A stretch of DNA of 64,000 nt from positions 37,501-101,500 of the forward strand of contig WBZZ01002495.1 of NCBI GenBank assembly GCA_019918135.1, read 5' to 3'. How positions within the stretch are numbered: position 1 is the stretch's first letter; each line of letters opens with the position of its first letter. Origin of the DNA: Paulinella micropora. Taxonomy: Eukaryota; Cercozoa; Imbricatea; Euglyphida; Paulinellidae. Positions 1 through 10,762 of this stretch are shown here, in pieces. The notes beneath the pieces were generated by a model. That model saw only the letters and a program-made list of their open reading frames with translations, ran no database searches and was not told the DNA's origin. Made by a program: the position numbers and the translations under genes.

Positions 1-313
1 ATTATTAGGGCTGGGGGCCGAGTTGGGGGTTGGGCGTTGCGGGGTTGGGAGCGGAGGGGTGTGGGGAGTGTGTGGGTAAAAACAAAAAACGATGAGAAAC
101 GGGGCTCTGGGGAATGAGGGAGGTGCCTAGAAGTAATATAGGGGGCCACTTCGGCACATTTTTTCAGTGCAGTTTCTCTAGAGAAACCACACTAAGAGCT
201 GTTATTTATTTTTTAGGCTACCTGTTTATAACTAATACAGACAGACAAAATAAATAAAAACTGCTATCTGTAATAATTATTATTTAAATAAATAAAATAA
301 AGCTACATATAGG
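1..313. other. Left edge, no gene seen
   Basis: The first 120 bases are G-rich and unlike what follows. From about 180 the sequence becomes AT-rich and resembles the upstream regions of the PLV genes elsewhere in the window. I see no coding frame. The AT-rich part just before 314 probably holds the promoter of the small gene that begins there. The G-rich stretch may be outside PLV-1 or its terminal region; the window is too short to decide. Confidence 0.35.
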
Positions 314-586
314 ATGACAAACGAAGACACACAGAGATTTAGAATGTCCAGAGGTTGTGTTATGGTAAAGAATAACGAAAAGATACCAATGATAAAAGTT
401 CAATGGATAGAAGGAGGAAAGGTTATGTGTAAGAGTTTGAGCATCGGAAAGAAAAAATCAAAAGAGCAAGCATTGGAAGAAGCAAAGAAGTATCAAGAGG
501 AAAATATAATACCTAAATACGAGGAATGGAAAATTAATCGAAACAAGAATAATCAAAAAAGAAAAGAAGAAAATTTGGAAACATAA
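314..586 (+). CDS. Small AP2-like DNA-binding protein of PLV-1 (tentative)
   Basis: A 90-residue open frame that follows an AT-rich upstream region. Residues about 24-62 have the pattern of a three-stranded sheet plus helix DNA-binding fold (AP2/integrase-arm type): a hydrophobic strand with IKVQWIEGGK, a basic strand with KSLSIGKKK, then a helix rich in Glu and Lys (SKEQALEEAKKYQEE). The C-terminus is very basic. AP2-like single-domain proteins are known in mobile elements and may act as regulators or recombination accessories; that role here is inference. It lies just left of the retrotransposon insertion, so it belongs to the split PLV-1. Start chosen at the first Met of the frame. Confidence 0.45.
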   Translation: MTNEDTQRFRMSRGCVMVKNNEKIPMIKVQWIEGGKVMCKSLSIGKKKSKEQALEEAKKYQEENIIPKYEEWKINRNKNNQKRKEENLET

Positions 587-612
587 AGATTTTAAGTGGA
601 AATGTGGTGCAG

Positions 613-616
613 AAAT
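613..616. repeat. Target-site duplication, left copy (AAAT)
   Basis: AAAT directly precedes the left LTR and AAAT at 11,009-11,012 directly follows the right LTR. A short duplication of this size is usual for integrase-mediated insertion of LTR elements. Confidence 0.75.
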
Positions 617-863
617 TGTTACAATCCCCGAAGATAGCTCAATAAAAAGTCTGTAATACAACCAGACACAAATCCCCAAAAGAGAATGATGTCTCGTTAT
701 ATTAGCTCAGTGAAGCAGAAAAGAAAACGACAACAGACCAATGTTAAAATGGCATTAGGTCAAATCAGGCCAAACGATATTGAAAATAATAAGAAAAAAC
801 TAGGTGCACCTGACACCAGAAAAAGGGTACTTTTTACCGGCTATCCGGGGGGTGATGCCTACA
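617..863 (-). repeat. 3' LTR of the retrotransposon
   Basis: 247 bases beginning TGTTACAATC and ending GATGCCTACA as read on the plus strand. It is repeated nearly exactly at 10,763-11,008; I count about five substitutions plus a short altered A/G run. Terminal TG and CA dinucleotides fit LTR ends. A purine-rich minus-strand tract (864-885) directly upstream of this LTR in the element's sense is the likely polypurine tract, though weak. Confidence 0.92.
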
Positions 864-1637
864 TTACACCTTCCCGTTTTTATGACGGAAATATGCAATA
901 TTTTCGTCATATAATTGCTGATTTCTTTTCTGCACAAACGCTACGGGGTGTCGCAACTAAGTGCATTAACCCACGGATAGACGGTGCAGTGGATATATAA
1001 AACGCATACGCCAGACACGAGTCAACTATAAATCTCCAGCCTCGTTTTTGTAAATAAAAACTCCTCCTTCCACACTTGTTGTCCCCCCGTAACTTAATTC
1101 TGAGGCAGTATGTCAAGAACAAATAGTATTACTATTGCAATAAAAGCAGCGTTATAATTTTTCTCCTTCTCCAAAAACACTTCCGATCAGTAAATACATT
1201 GTCTTTTAATAACATACCCTTGTATTCAATCGGTTACTTTAATATAGTACTAGGGTGCCAGACCTAATAACTATATCCAAAGCCGGGGTGAGTGAGCCCG
1301 ACCATGCGATATGCCGACACAAGTAGAGACGGACCGTGCTGGTATGGCGATATTAAGTATATCCAAAGAAAAAGATTTAATATGTCTACTATGAAAACAT
1401 TTTTTGAGAACATCACCCTGGATACTTGAAGCAGGATCGTACCAGGAGCACCATCGCTAAACTCACAAGCGATCCCCTTATCGATTGACCCTCGCACTCA
1501 TATGTTGCGATAAAAATGCCAAGTAACAACAATGGTATAAAAACATTTTAATAAGACATGATCTGACATGGGCACTATGAGATTAATCCACATGCAGCTT
1601 TCAATGTCCGACGCGTGATAAAAGAAAAAAATGTCAC
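864..1637 (-). other. 3' non-coding region of the retrotransposon
   Basis: About 770 bases between the end of pol and the 3' LTR. Short open frames occur on both strands but show no recognisable domain. No repeat of this stretch is seen elsewhere in the window. It may hold RNA packaging or processing signals. Confidence 0.5.
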
Positions 1638-4091
1638 TTACTGCCTTCGTCGCCTTGCGCGAACCCCTTTGCCAGGTGGCGGGCCGCCAACAAAAGTCAA
1701 GTCAAACTTCGACTCCTCCAGAATGTCCCATATTTTGTTAGGGATGGCGCCCAAAGATAAGTCAAAAGGAATATCAAGCACTCCTCTAGGCAGTGACTGA
1801 ATAGTCCACGCAGTGTGGTCTTTGTCTCGAAGGGTAATAGTATCATCCCATGTCTCGAGATTTTTCGCGTCTTTGTACACCGGTAAATATTGTCTAGCTT
1901 TTGGATCCTCAACAGGGTCCATGCTTCTCCAAAAATGGAGTACCGGTTGTATCGTTTTTGCTGCTAAGGATCTCTTCGATGTCCGTGCTGCCCGTGTAGT
2001 CTGCGGGACCGCCACAGCTCGCATGAGATAAAGATCTGAGAGAGTGTCATCTGCAACATGAGATTCTGCCGGTCTCAACAGATAAAAAGCGTCTCGGACC
2101 CACTTGATTGCCGCAATCGCCTCTCCTTCCTTCCATCGCACATGTCGAATGTCCACATTACCCGCGTTCGGGTTAGTGTCCTTCTCCCCTCCTCCTCCAT
2201 GGACATCCGTCGCTCGCGTCGACCTTGCCACCTTCCTCGGTTGGTCGAAGATGAGATCGTTTTGCGCTCTCCTCCTCTGTGCCTCCGTGAACTTCTCCTT
2301 CGTACCGCCGCGGACTATGGGGGCTTTAGACTGAGTCCCCGCCGCGCTTTTGCGGTTTGAGTCTTCCTTACTCTCCTTCTCGGTCTCCTCCTTCTCCGTG
2401 ACCGGTGCCCGATAGGCATTCTCCTCCTCTAAGGTATCCTCCTTCTGTATAGGCGGTACCTCTTGGAAGTCCTCCTTCATCCGTTTCAACGCCTCCTCAA
2501 CGGATTCATCCTCAAGTAAGAAGGGGTCATATTTGATCAGCCTTCGAACATTCACAATCTGCACCTTCCCTCTACCCCTGATCTTATAATTCAGAGGTCC
2601 CATCTGTTCCATGACCTGGTATGGTCCTTTCCAGTGGGTAAACAGCTTAGAGCTAACCCCCTTAGGGACTTGAGGATGGTACAAGAGTACAATATCCCCA
2701 ACCTAGAAACGGACTTGATCTAAGTGCGCTTGTCGCACTCCTTGTGCGTCAGTCTTTCTGCGCTCCGCCTCCCTGTGCGCCGCAACTATTTGTTCCGCCT
2801 CCATCTTCGCTCTTAGTCTCATCCCGAACAACTCATCCTCATCTGCCCAAGTGTCTTTTGGATGCAGAAGTGAGGTTGGGATATTAGGCTCTCGGCCGTA
2901 AACCAATTGATATGGCGAGACTGAGCTCCTGGCTCCTCCTAATGCCGATGAGGGTAGACAGTTCATTGCAAAGGCAAATGAAGGTGCTGCCTCCACCCAG
3001 GCTCTCTGATTCTCCTTCTTCATACAGTACATCTTAAGCGAGGCTTTGAGAGGTCTATGTACCCGCTCGATCTTGCCATTCGCTCTCGGGTTATAGGCAG
3101 TAACATATTGCCATTTCATCCCGTAGTACTTAGATAGTCTGTCGATGACTTCATTATTAAAATCAGAACCTCGATCAGAACATATCTTTCTAGGCACTCC
3201 GATCTGCGAGACGATCCTATCGATCAGAGCCTCCGCAGTTGTCTTGCCTGTAGCGTCCTTAACAGGAACAACCCAGACATAATTGGTGGCTCGATCTATT
3301 GCGGTAAGAAGGTATCTGTACCCTTCTGCCGATTCGGGGAAAGGTCCCACATGATCGATGTGTAAAAATTCAAACATCCCGGCGTGTAACGGGAATGTAC
3401 CGATCAGGCCAAAGTTCGCCTTCAGCGGTGTCTTTGTGGTTTTGCATGGGATGCATGCGTCCACTTCCCTGTCTATCTCCTCCTTCATCCCTTTCCACCA
3501 AAATCGCCTCGCTATGAACCAATGAGTTCTTTGTCGACCCGGATGTGCCAGTAAGGGGCAGTTATGGGCTGCGACATATATAAAGCGCCTCAACTTCTCT
3601 GGTACCCAGAGAGTCCATTTGTCAGGCTGTGATGCAAATTTGCCATGCTGGCCCTTGTACCACAATAGCCCATCTCTCCACGCCATCTCCTTCATCTGGT
3701 CTTTGATCTGTGGAGTCTTTTTAAGCTCATTAGGGTTCTTGTATAACGTTATGAGCTCCTTGAACTCCGGATCCGTCGCCTGTTGCTGCCTCCACGCGGT
3801 AGGCGAGGCGATATGAATAGTACCGTCCTCCAACCTTACTCCTACCCTTTCCGGGTCTTCATCAAGCTCGCTTCGATTTTCCTGTGGAGGTTCAGTACAG
3901 ACCTCAGTCGTCTCCTCCTCTTCTTTTATATTCGCCTTCGCGTTCTCGTATGCCTCATAAGACCACTCAGCGTCTTCGAGAACATGCGCATCACAGCATA
4001 TGCCATGCTCCGGGCCTTGAGGACTATATCGTAGACCCGTGCGGTCATAACGAACGCATCTTGCCATCTGCATCGCCTCTATGTGGCTCAC
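1638..4091 (-). CDS. Retrotransposon pol: integrase and C-terminal extension
   Basis: Fossil pol segment. From the N-terminal side: an HHCC zinc-binding region (H-P-G-R...C-x2-C in CIPCKTTK), then the DDE integrase core with HIDHVGPFP (first Asp), CSDRGSDF (second Asp) and ANGKIERVHR (Glu), and a C-terminal part with a GPF/Y-like module (HWKGPYQVMEQMGPLNYKI). A long charged extension follows, unlike the short tails of many Ty3 integrases; it ends in a basic cluster. The enzyme would insert the cDNA copy into the genome. Same reading frame as the upstream pol block. Part of an element with about two breaks in pol. Confidence 0.9.
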
Positions 4092-4094
4092 CTC

Positions 4095-7000
4095 TTATAC
4101 CTTGTCCGTGGACAGGTCCATCATCTCCACTGATGATACGAGAGCCGACACCTCCGACTGAAACTCTAGCCTGGAAAGGCTATCAGCGACTACGTTTCGC
4201 TTTCCCGGTAAGTAGACCATCGTGAAATTGAAACATGACAAGAAAGCTTGCCACCGCGCCAAACGGCCGGTTTGTTCATGATTCATCAACCAAAGAAGGT
4301 TGTGATGATCGGTCCTAACCGTGAATAGAGGTCCTCCCCACAAGTATTCTCTGAGCCTCTTAAGAGCCCATACTACTGCCAACGCCTCCCTCTGTCGCGT
4401 GCAGTAATTTCGCTCCGCCGCACACAGCTTTCTACTAATAAACATGATCGGGCGCAAGTTTTTCTCCTCATCTTCCTGTTGCAGCACCGCGCCAATCGCA
4501 AACTTAGATGCATCCGTGTCGACTACGAACGGCTTCGTAAAGTCGGGCATCATAAGTACTAATCCGCCGTCCTTGGGATCTTTGTAAATGAGATCTTTGA
4601 GCGTATTAAACGCCTGCAAAGCCTCCTTATCCCACTTCTCAAAGTCTCCAAAATCAATCATCTTCTCCAGCTTAGCCCGAGTTGCACCCCAATCGGGTAT
4701 GAACTGGCTGTAGTACTGTGCCATCGCAAGAAAAGAGTGTAACTCTGTGCGATTCTTTGGCAACTGTCTACTCATGATCTCCTCCCTCTTCTCGCGCGAT
4801 ATCGAGACCCTATTATGAGAAATCTCGTAACCCAAATACATCACACTTGTCCTGGCAAGCTGACATTTCTTTAGGTTGCATTTCAGGCCAAATGCTCCGA
4901 TGCGCCTGAAGACATCTGACAAGTGATCGATATGCTCTTCCATTGTGTTAGAGTATACGATGATGTCATCGATGTAACAAAATGCATATTCTCCCGCCTT
5001 CTGTCCTCTCCTTCTCATAAAACCATCCTCCGACTGGTCGTCATATTGACCGCTCAACATCTTCTGCATCGCCTTCTGAAAGAGCCCCGGGGCCTGTTTG
5101 AGTCCCATTGGAAGCACCTTCCACTGGTATATTTCCATACCCACAACGAATGCAGTCAGCCATCTGGATTTCTCGTCCAGTGGTATCTGCCAGAAGCCGT
5201 TCTTAAGGTCAATGACCGAATAGAATTTAGCATTCCGCAGCACCCTTCTGCCTTCTTCTAAGGTCGGCAGAGGATTTCTCTCTTCCTCTAGCACCTTATT
5301 CACACGGGCATAATTGATCGTCAAGCGCCATTCTCCTCCTGGCTTAGGGACGATTTTCGGTTGAGAGACAATTGGAGATGTAGATCTCTCAATAAAGCCC
5401 TCATCGAGCAACTGTCTCACATTCTCCTCCGCTATTTTTGCCTCATGTATGCTCAAATTTGCCCTCCGTGGTGCCGGAGATGGCTCCGCACCCGGTATCT
5501 TGTAAATGACAGCAGTGAAGTCATCCGACTTTACACCACCTGCCCGAGGAGGGTCGAAAATTTCTCTGTACGCCTCCATCTTAGCTTTGAGAAACGCCTT
5601 CTCTCTCTCCGAACCCACTCCTTCTTCTAAAATTTTCCGCGCCGCCGCTTGGAAATCTTCCTCCGACATCTTCTTATGCTCCTTGAGGGGCGCTAAGTCC
5701 TCCTCCAAACTCAAATCTTCCTCGGACAAATCGTCTAGTCCCGTTCTTTCATACGTGACTGTGTCCGGCTCATCATCATGACCCAGCCCGACAAGCATAT
5801 CAATAAGGTTCGCGTATTGTATCGGAGCCTTACGGGTGTAGAAACCATCAAAGCATGTGAAAGCTTGAGGTATCAATTTCAACTTGTCCTGGGCTCTGAG
5901 CTTTTGCTTGTATGCACTGCTCTGCTCCCGAGACCCGAGTCGACAAGCCACCACTAACTGTTGCTTGCGAGAAGGAACAGGTATAGGATGATCAACAAGC
6001 CGGTCCCTTATCTCCTGTGCCCAGATCGCCTTCTCATTGTATGGCAGAATGACAGTATACGGCTTGTTACTCTCAAATAGAGTCCGTAGACACTTTTTCA
6101 CTTCAGTTAATGAGCGCGGCCAGGTAGGCACATCGCCCCGAAAGTTCGTGATAAAAGTTTTAATGTCATCCGCTGGAGTATCGGGGATACGCCCCTTCCT
6201 CCTTGGCACAAACGCCTCTCTCTTCTCATCTGACACCTTCGCATGGTAACAGTAGCCATTAGTAATATGGACATCTGCCCCGCCACCTTCTGCGAATCTG
6301 GCCAACGACGGGCACTGTTTCGCAACACATATTATCTCCTCATTACGCGCTACGACTAAGTCATCAATAGACTTTCTGTCCCATGCGGGAATCGTAACCG
6401 TATACGCCTGCATCTCCGTCTCCCAATTGTCGGTCCAGGTCAGTTCCTCCGGCACTGTGACATAGGGGTGTACATAGGCTTCAGTTGCCTCATGTACGAA
6501 AGCCAACTTTTTCCTCTCCGTTGCTAGACTCAGCTCAAAAGCCTCGTATGAGTCAGTAGCAGTCATCGGATTAATATCCTCCTCCTCTCCATTCTTCACT
6601 CCATAAATCACCCGCCGTGCGGCGCAATCGATCACAGCCCCCATCGTAGCCAATTGGTCATACGACAGCAGGATTGAACCGTGGTAATCGGGGACAACAT
6701 AGAGGTCCGCACGATATACTCGACCGGATTTCAATTTGAAAATTAATGTGACGATGCCCGTAATTTCCGTACGGCTGCCTACCCCTTTTAGGGTCCCCTT
6801 TGTTTTTCTAATGTTTTTGTCCACCCATGTCCGGTGACTATTCAAAAACTTCTGGCCGACAATATTAATATTCGCCATCGTATCATTACCAACTTTTAAT
6901 GTGGTTTGTAAAGTTTCACAAAAGAGGTCAGTGTAGCATAGCGCGTCTGGTCTATGTAAACTAGCCGCTAGCACATGAATTTTTCGTTCTAGGGTTTTGA

Positions 7001-7385
7001 GTCTAAGCTCAAGTTCCTTGTCCTCTTCTCGTTCTCCCCCCTTTTCCGCCAACTTAACTTCTTGAGTCTCCGGGGCTTCCGGTATCTCGAGTGTCTTTTG
7101 GACAGAGTCTGGTACACCGAGTGTACTCGTGTCTATAGCAGAGACTATTGAGTCCTTTGGCGGGGGTACGGTCCGCTGCTTCTTCGTAGGAGAAGACCTA
7201 GCCTTTGGTTTCGGCTTCCTCTCCTCCATCGCCTTCTTCGCCTTCCTATTCGCATCATTTATCATATTAGCTCTCGAAGGATGAACTAGCAAGTGCTTAC
7301 CTTGAGGCTTGTGAGGCTGTGTGCCTTCACCTTCACGTCTGGGAGGAACGGAACCGTTCGTATCCTGTTCATCAACAGTAGGCAT
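4095..7385 (-). CDS. Retrotransposon pol: protease-like, reverse transcriptase, RNase H
   Basis: Fossil pol segment of about 1,100 residues. After a basic linker, residues roughly 130-260 resemble a retropepsin-like beta domain (VVPDYHGSILLSYDQL), but I cannot see a clear DTG/DSG triad. The RT has INYARVNKV, SVIDLKNGFWQIPL, VLPMGLKQAPGLFQ and the catalytic FCYIDDIIVYS. The RNase H follows with VVDTDASKFAIGAVL and RTDHHNLLWL, ending in a chromovirus-style LARWQAFLS connection. It would copy the element RNA into DNA in particles built by Gag. It lies 75 bases after gag in the same frame phase. Confidence 0.93.
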   Translation of the reverse strand: MPTVDEQDTNGSVPPRREGEGTQPHKPQGKHLLVHPSRANMINDANRKAKKAMEERKPKPKARSSPTKKQRTVPPPKDSIVSAIDTSTLGVPDSVQKTLEIPEAPETQEVKLAEKGGEREEDKELELRLKTLERKIHVLAASLHRPDALCYTDLFCETLQTTLKVGNDTMANINIVGQKFLNSHRTWVDKNIRKTKGTLKGVGSRTEITGIVTLIFKLKSGRVYRADLYVVPDYHGSILLSYDQLATMGAVIDCAARRVIYGVKNGEEEDINPMTATDSYEAFELSLATERKKLAFVHEATEAYVHPYVTVPEELTWTDNWETEMQAYTVTIPAWDRKSIDDLVVARNEEIICVAKQCPSLARFAEGGGADVHITNGYCYHAKVSDEKREAFVPRRKGRIPDTPADDIKTFITNFRGDVPTWPRSLTEVKKCLRTLFESNKPYTVILPYNEKAIWAQEIRDRLVDHPIPVPSRKQQLVVACRLGSREQSSAYKQKLRAQDKLKLIPQAFTCFDGFYTRKAPIQYANLIDMLVGLGHDDEPDTVTYERTGLDDLSEEDLSLEEDLAPLKEHKKMSEEDFQAAARKILEEGVGSEREKAFLKAKMEAYREIFDPPRAGGVKSDDFTAVIYKIPGAEPSPAPRRANLSIHEAKIAEENVRQLLDEGFIERSTSPIVSQPKIVPKPGGEWRLTINYARVNKVLEEERNPLPTLEEGRRVLRNAKFYSVIDLKNGFWQIPLDEKSRWLTAFVVGMEIYQWKVLPMGLKQAPGLFQKAMQKMLSGQYDDQSEDGFMRRRGQKAGEYAFCYIDDIIVYSNTMEEHIDHLSDVFRRIGAFGLKCNLKKCQLARTSVMYLGYEISHNRVSISREKREEIMSRQLPKNRTELHSFLAMAQYYSQFIPDWGATRAKLEKMIDFGDFEKWDKEALQAFNTLKDLIYKDPKDGGLVLMMPDFTKPFVVDTDASKFAIGAVLQQEDEEKNLRPIMFISRKLCAAERNYCTRQREALAVVWALKRLREYLWGGPLFTVRTDHHNLLWLMNHEQTGRLARWQAFLSCFNFTMVYLPGKRNVVADSLSRLEFQSEVSALVSSVEMMDLSTDKV

Positions 7386-7460
7386 AACTGTGACTGTCGG
7401 ATTAAAAAGAACAGTTTTTATCTCCTTCTCTCTCTTCTTTTCCTCTCTCTTCTCCTCCCG

Positions 7461-9974
7461 TCAGTCTACGACGACAACACGCTCACCTGAGCCGGTGTCT
7501 TCGTCTTGACGTCCCCCCTCCGTAGCGGTATAAGCTTGCTGGGGGTAGTTGGAGCTGGAACTGGTGCTATAATTCCAGTATCCGTGTCCTCTGGGAGGGC
7601 GCGCTGGGGTCCGTCCTCCCCTTCCACGAAAGCCTCGTCCTCGTGGTGCCGCCCCTCTTGGTGTCCCTCGGGACCCTCGTGACGATCCTCTCGTCTCTCC
7701 TCCTCCTCTAGTCGGCGCCTTTGATCGGCCCGATGTCTCTCTCTTCTCCCTTCTCTTCATTCTGTCAAGGAAGTAAATGATGGCCTCCCGGAACTCCGCA
7801 TCCGAGACCATATTCGCATTCCACCTCCCCTCCTCCAACTCCTTCTTGTACATGGCGTACATGGTCTTTTTCATGCCTTCGAGCTCTCTAAGGAAAAGAT
7901 TTCGCTGCCTATCATCAAGAGAGTCGTGGCTGAAGAGGCAATTGCCTACTCCTTTCTGTGCCTCATGCTTGCACGCCATGTATGAAAAATAGCGGTAGCA
8001 CGGCGTCGGCTCATCATCTCTCCCCCTCTTGAGACCTGCCGTTCGAGTTGCATGTGCTGCTTGAGCACCTCCAACCCCCTGTGTCGCGGCACTGGAGAAT
8101 GACTTGGTGGCCGTGTCCAATTCGGAACACGCGTCGAGCACCTCCTTGAACAGGTCGCCCGGCGGAGTAGCCGCTACAGTCCTCTCGTATATGTTCGTTT
8201 CTAAAAAATCCGCCGTCTTCACCGCCGTGAAGGTCGGACAGGACTGTATGATCCTTGCGAGCTTGCTCGGGTGTCGTGTACACAAAGCACTCAGGAAGTA
8301 CAAAATGATAGACTTCCTGCTATAAAAGAGCCCGTACTTGGCGCTGACCTCAGTGAGGATCGCTGCCAACCTCGTGCCAATGCCCAGCCCTTCGTTCACC
8401 TCTTGAAAAATCTCAAACCCAATCAAAGTACCAGTGCACAGGTGCTGATACCCATGAGTTTTAAAGTATTGCAAGAGGACGGCAACTGGCACCGTGCATT
8501 GCAGGTCTGAGGCTGCTCTCCTAGCCGCCACCTCTACCGCTCTCATCGCCTTGTACTCCCCAACATCAAACCCTTGTGTGATGATTGATGGGTCCAACAA
8601 GGTGTACAACGCCTCATACTCCTGTGTTTCGTCCGTTGGATGCTGCTTCATACAAGCATCAATTCTTCTGAGCTTGTCTCGAAGGTTCGCATCCGTGTCC
8701 TTCTGACTCGCTGTCTCTGCATACAGCGTCAGAGCAGTGGCATCGGACTTTGTATATTTTTGGAAGGCCTGTATGATAGCCTGTCTGTCCTTTTTGTCAT
8801 TACTGTTGACAATAACAGTGGTAGGCGCTGAGCTAGTCGCAGGGGCCGAAGGGGCTGTGTGGGCTGACGGGGCGGAGCGGCCCGAGGGAGCCATATAAGA
8901 TCCAGAGGAATATTTCGGTCCCTTTGTTCCCGCCGCCTTGGCTAATGCAATCTTTGCCTCCATCTCCTTCTTTTCTTTCTCAGCCGCTAGCTCTTTGATA
9001 TACAGCTCTTGGGCATGATGAAAAAAAGACAGGATCTCAGCTGCCTTCCGAAGGAACAAGGCCTTCTCCGCCAACTCCTTCTCTCCCGCTTTATTGGTGG
9101 GGGGTGGTGCGGCCGTCCCCTCCAAGATCGTATGATCCTTCGTGAAGACCCACCTCTTCCATGCGTCATCCTTCACCAAGGCCGCATGCAGCTTCTTCAT
9201 CCTCGTCACCCCTCCAGCTTCGCCTTCTATTTCCCTCAGGGCCGGGTGAAGGTCCCTGCCAAACTGGGTGTGTTGGAGTTTACCCAGGTCCACTAACTTG
9301 GCCTCCATAAGTTTCAGAGACACATCCATGACATTGATCTGTCCTTTTGGATTCCTGAACTTAAACTCCTTTTCCACTCTCTTTATTGAATCAATGTCCT
9401 GACCAGGATCGAGCAACCTAGCCAGTGCTCTTGTGTTCCATGGCAGCACAGTCTTTCCAGTCTGGTACTCAAAGAGTATAGCACACTCAAACACTGTCCA
9501 TGAGAGGTCGAGTAGCTCCAGTAAAGACATATTGTCCCCAAATGAGACATGTTGCACCTGTAACTGTGCACCGTCGTCTCTGAGGAATTCTGCGAGAGGC
9601 AGAGCTTGCCTTGGGAGAGGGTAACAGATGTCCTCCTTCTTCAAGGGTTGTCCCCATCGCATTTCTTGGGGAATGTATAGCCATTTATAGGCCTCATCCT
9701 TCCCTTTCTTCTCCTCAAACTCCTTCTTACTTAGTTTGCCATATTCGGCCACAAACCTCGCTTCCTCTCCTCCCTTCTGCTCCTCCTCGACTTCCTCTGC
9801 TCCTCCTGTGTCAAAGGAAGGCGCAGTAAAAAATTGATTCTCTGCTCCTCCTGTGTCAAAGGAAGGTGCCAGATCTCCTCCTTCTGCATGAGAGTCAACG
9901 AACTCCTCTTCGTTTCCTGGGGTTCGCTCACTCTCCCCCCCTCCTTCCTGCCAGTCTTCAGACCTAGTAGACAT
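7461..9974 (-). CDS. gag: Retrotransposon gag
   Basis: An uninterrupted 837-residue frame, long for a Ty3-type Gag. The N-terminus is acidic with two copies of a short APSFDTGGAE repeat. The middle is helical and Ala/Pro/Ser-rich around residue 370, followed by a helical capsid-like region. Near residue 690 is a Cys/His cluster (CYRYFSYMACKHE ... CLFSHD) reminiscent of a CCCH or knuckle-type RNA-binding finger. The C-terminus is an RGG-rich tail (RGRGFRGRGG). This is the particle protein that packages the RNA. The call rests on position upstream of pol and on composition; no classical CCHC knuckle is present. Confidence 0.8.
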   Translation of the reverse strand: MSTRSEDWQEGGGESERTPGNEEEFVDSHAEGGDLAPSFDTGGAENQFFTAPSFDTGGAEEVEEEQKGGEEARFVAEYGKLSKKEFEEKKGKDEAYKWLYIPQEMRWGQPLKKEDICYPLPRQALPLAEFLRDDGAQLQVQHVSFGDNMSLLELLDLSWTVFECAILFEYQTGKTVLPWNTRALARLLDPGQDIDSIKRVEKEFKFRNPKGQINVMDVSLKLMEAKLVDLGKLQHTQFGRDLHPALREIEGEAGGVTRMKKLHAALVKDDAWKRWVFTKDHTILEGTAAPPPTNKAGEKELAEKALFLRKAAEILSFFHHAQELYIKELAAEKEKKEMEAKIALAKAAGTKGPKYSSGSYMAPSGRSAPSAHTAPSAPATSSAPTTVIVNSNDKKDRQAIIQAFQKYTKSDATALTLYAETASQKDTDANLRDKLRRIDACMKQHPTDETQEYEALYTLLDPSIITQGFDVGEYKAMRAVEVAARRAASDLQCTVPVAVLLQYFKTHGYQHLCTGTLIGFEIFQEVNEGLGIGTRLAAILTEVSAKYGLFYSRKSIILYFLSALCTRHPSKLARIIQSCPTFTAVKTADFLETNIYERTVAATPPGDLFKEVLDACSELDTATKSFSSAATQGVGGAQAAHATRTAGLKRGRDDEPTPCYRYFSYMACKHEAQKGVGNCLFSHDSLDDRQRNLFLRELEGMKKTMYAMYKKELEEGRWNANMVSDAEFREAIIYFLDRMKRREKRETSGRSKAPTRGGGETRGSSRGSRGTPRGAAPRGRGFRGRGGRTPARPPRGHGYWNYSTSSSSNYPQQAYTATEGGRQDEDTGSGERVVVVD

Positions 9975-10108
9975 GGATGCTGAAGGAATACGGATGAGAC
10001 AGAGTTGTTTCTACCCAGTAATTGCTCTGTTCGTCTATGAGGAACGAATAGAGAGAAAAAACGAAAAGACAGTATAGAGAGAGAGCGTCTCACCTCTATG
10101 TCTTATGT

Positions 10109-10147
<39 letters not shown>

Positions 10148-10762
10148 TGAGAAAGAAGTAATCTGTACGACTTTCTCTGAAAATTTGATCTCCTTCTCCA
10201 CTCCTCTTTTCTTTTTCTCTTTTTGTTGTTGTATCTGTTATGAGGTACGAGGACCTATGTACAGATAATGTCAAAGAGGCTAGAGAAGCACTCCTTGAGA
10301 AGTCGACTTGTCGTCTGACACTTGTTCAGATCTATTGTCGAAAGACAGTCAGAGATTTGCAAAAATACTCTGATGTGTGTGGTTTGAGAGGCAACAAAGT
10401 GCACAGACTTGAAAGGTAGAGTACTACGCTCGTGTCCTTCAAGTTTGTTTGTATCTGTGAGTGTTTGTTTGTACGTCTGTTGACCTACTCTGTCTCTGTC
10501 TCAAGAGAGAACAAAAGAACAGCTACGAGGTCTGGTGTCTGGCCTCCTTGTGCGGACACAGATACAGGCTGTGGAGAGGGTACTGAGACACCTACTCACA
10601 AACGCCTAGACGTCTAGTTTTGCAAAAAGAGCTGTGTGGGGATGTGCTGGAGTATTTGTTTTTTGGAACACCTACTCAGAAGAGATAGGTCTGTCCAATT
10701 TTTCTTTCTGCTGTTCCAAAAACAAGCCAGAAAAGAAATCAGCCTTGTGCTGGTGACTCCAA
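9975..10762 (-). other. Retrotransposon leader with primer-binding site and homopolymer
   Basis: About 790 bases between the 5' LTR and gag. It contains a run of 37 T on the plus strand (10,110-10,146), that is poly-A in the element's sense, and several pyrimidine-rich tracts. The candidate primer-binding site is at 10,749-10,762, directly inside the LTR. No coding frame is recognised. An untranslated leader of this length is usual for LTR elements. Confidence 0.6.

Noticed and set aside
686-1000. Open frame of 104 codons on the plus strand
   Set aside because: Most of it lies in the left LTR and the rest in the retrotransposon's 3' region; it is not repeated as a protein at the other LTR.
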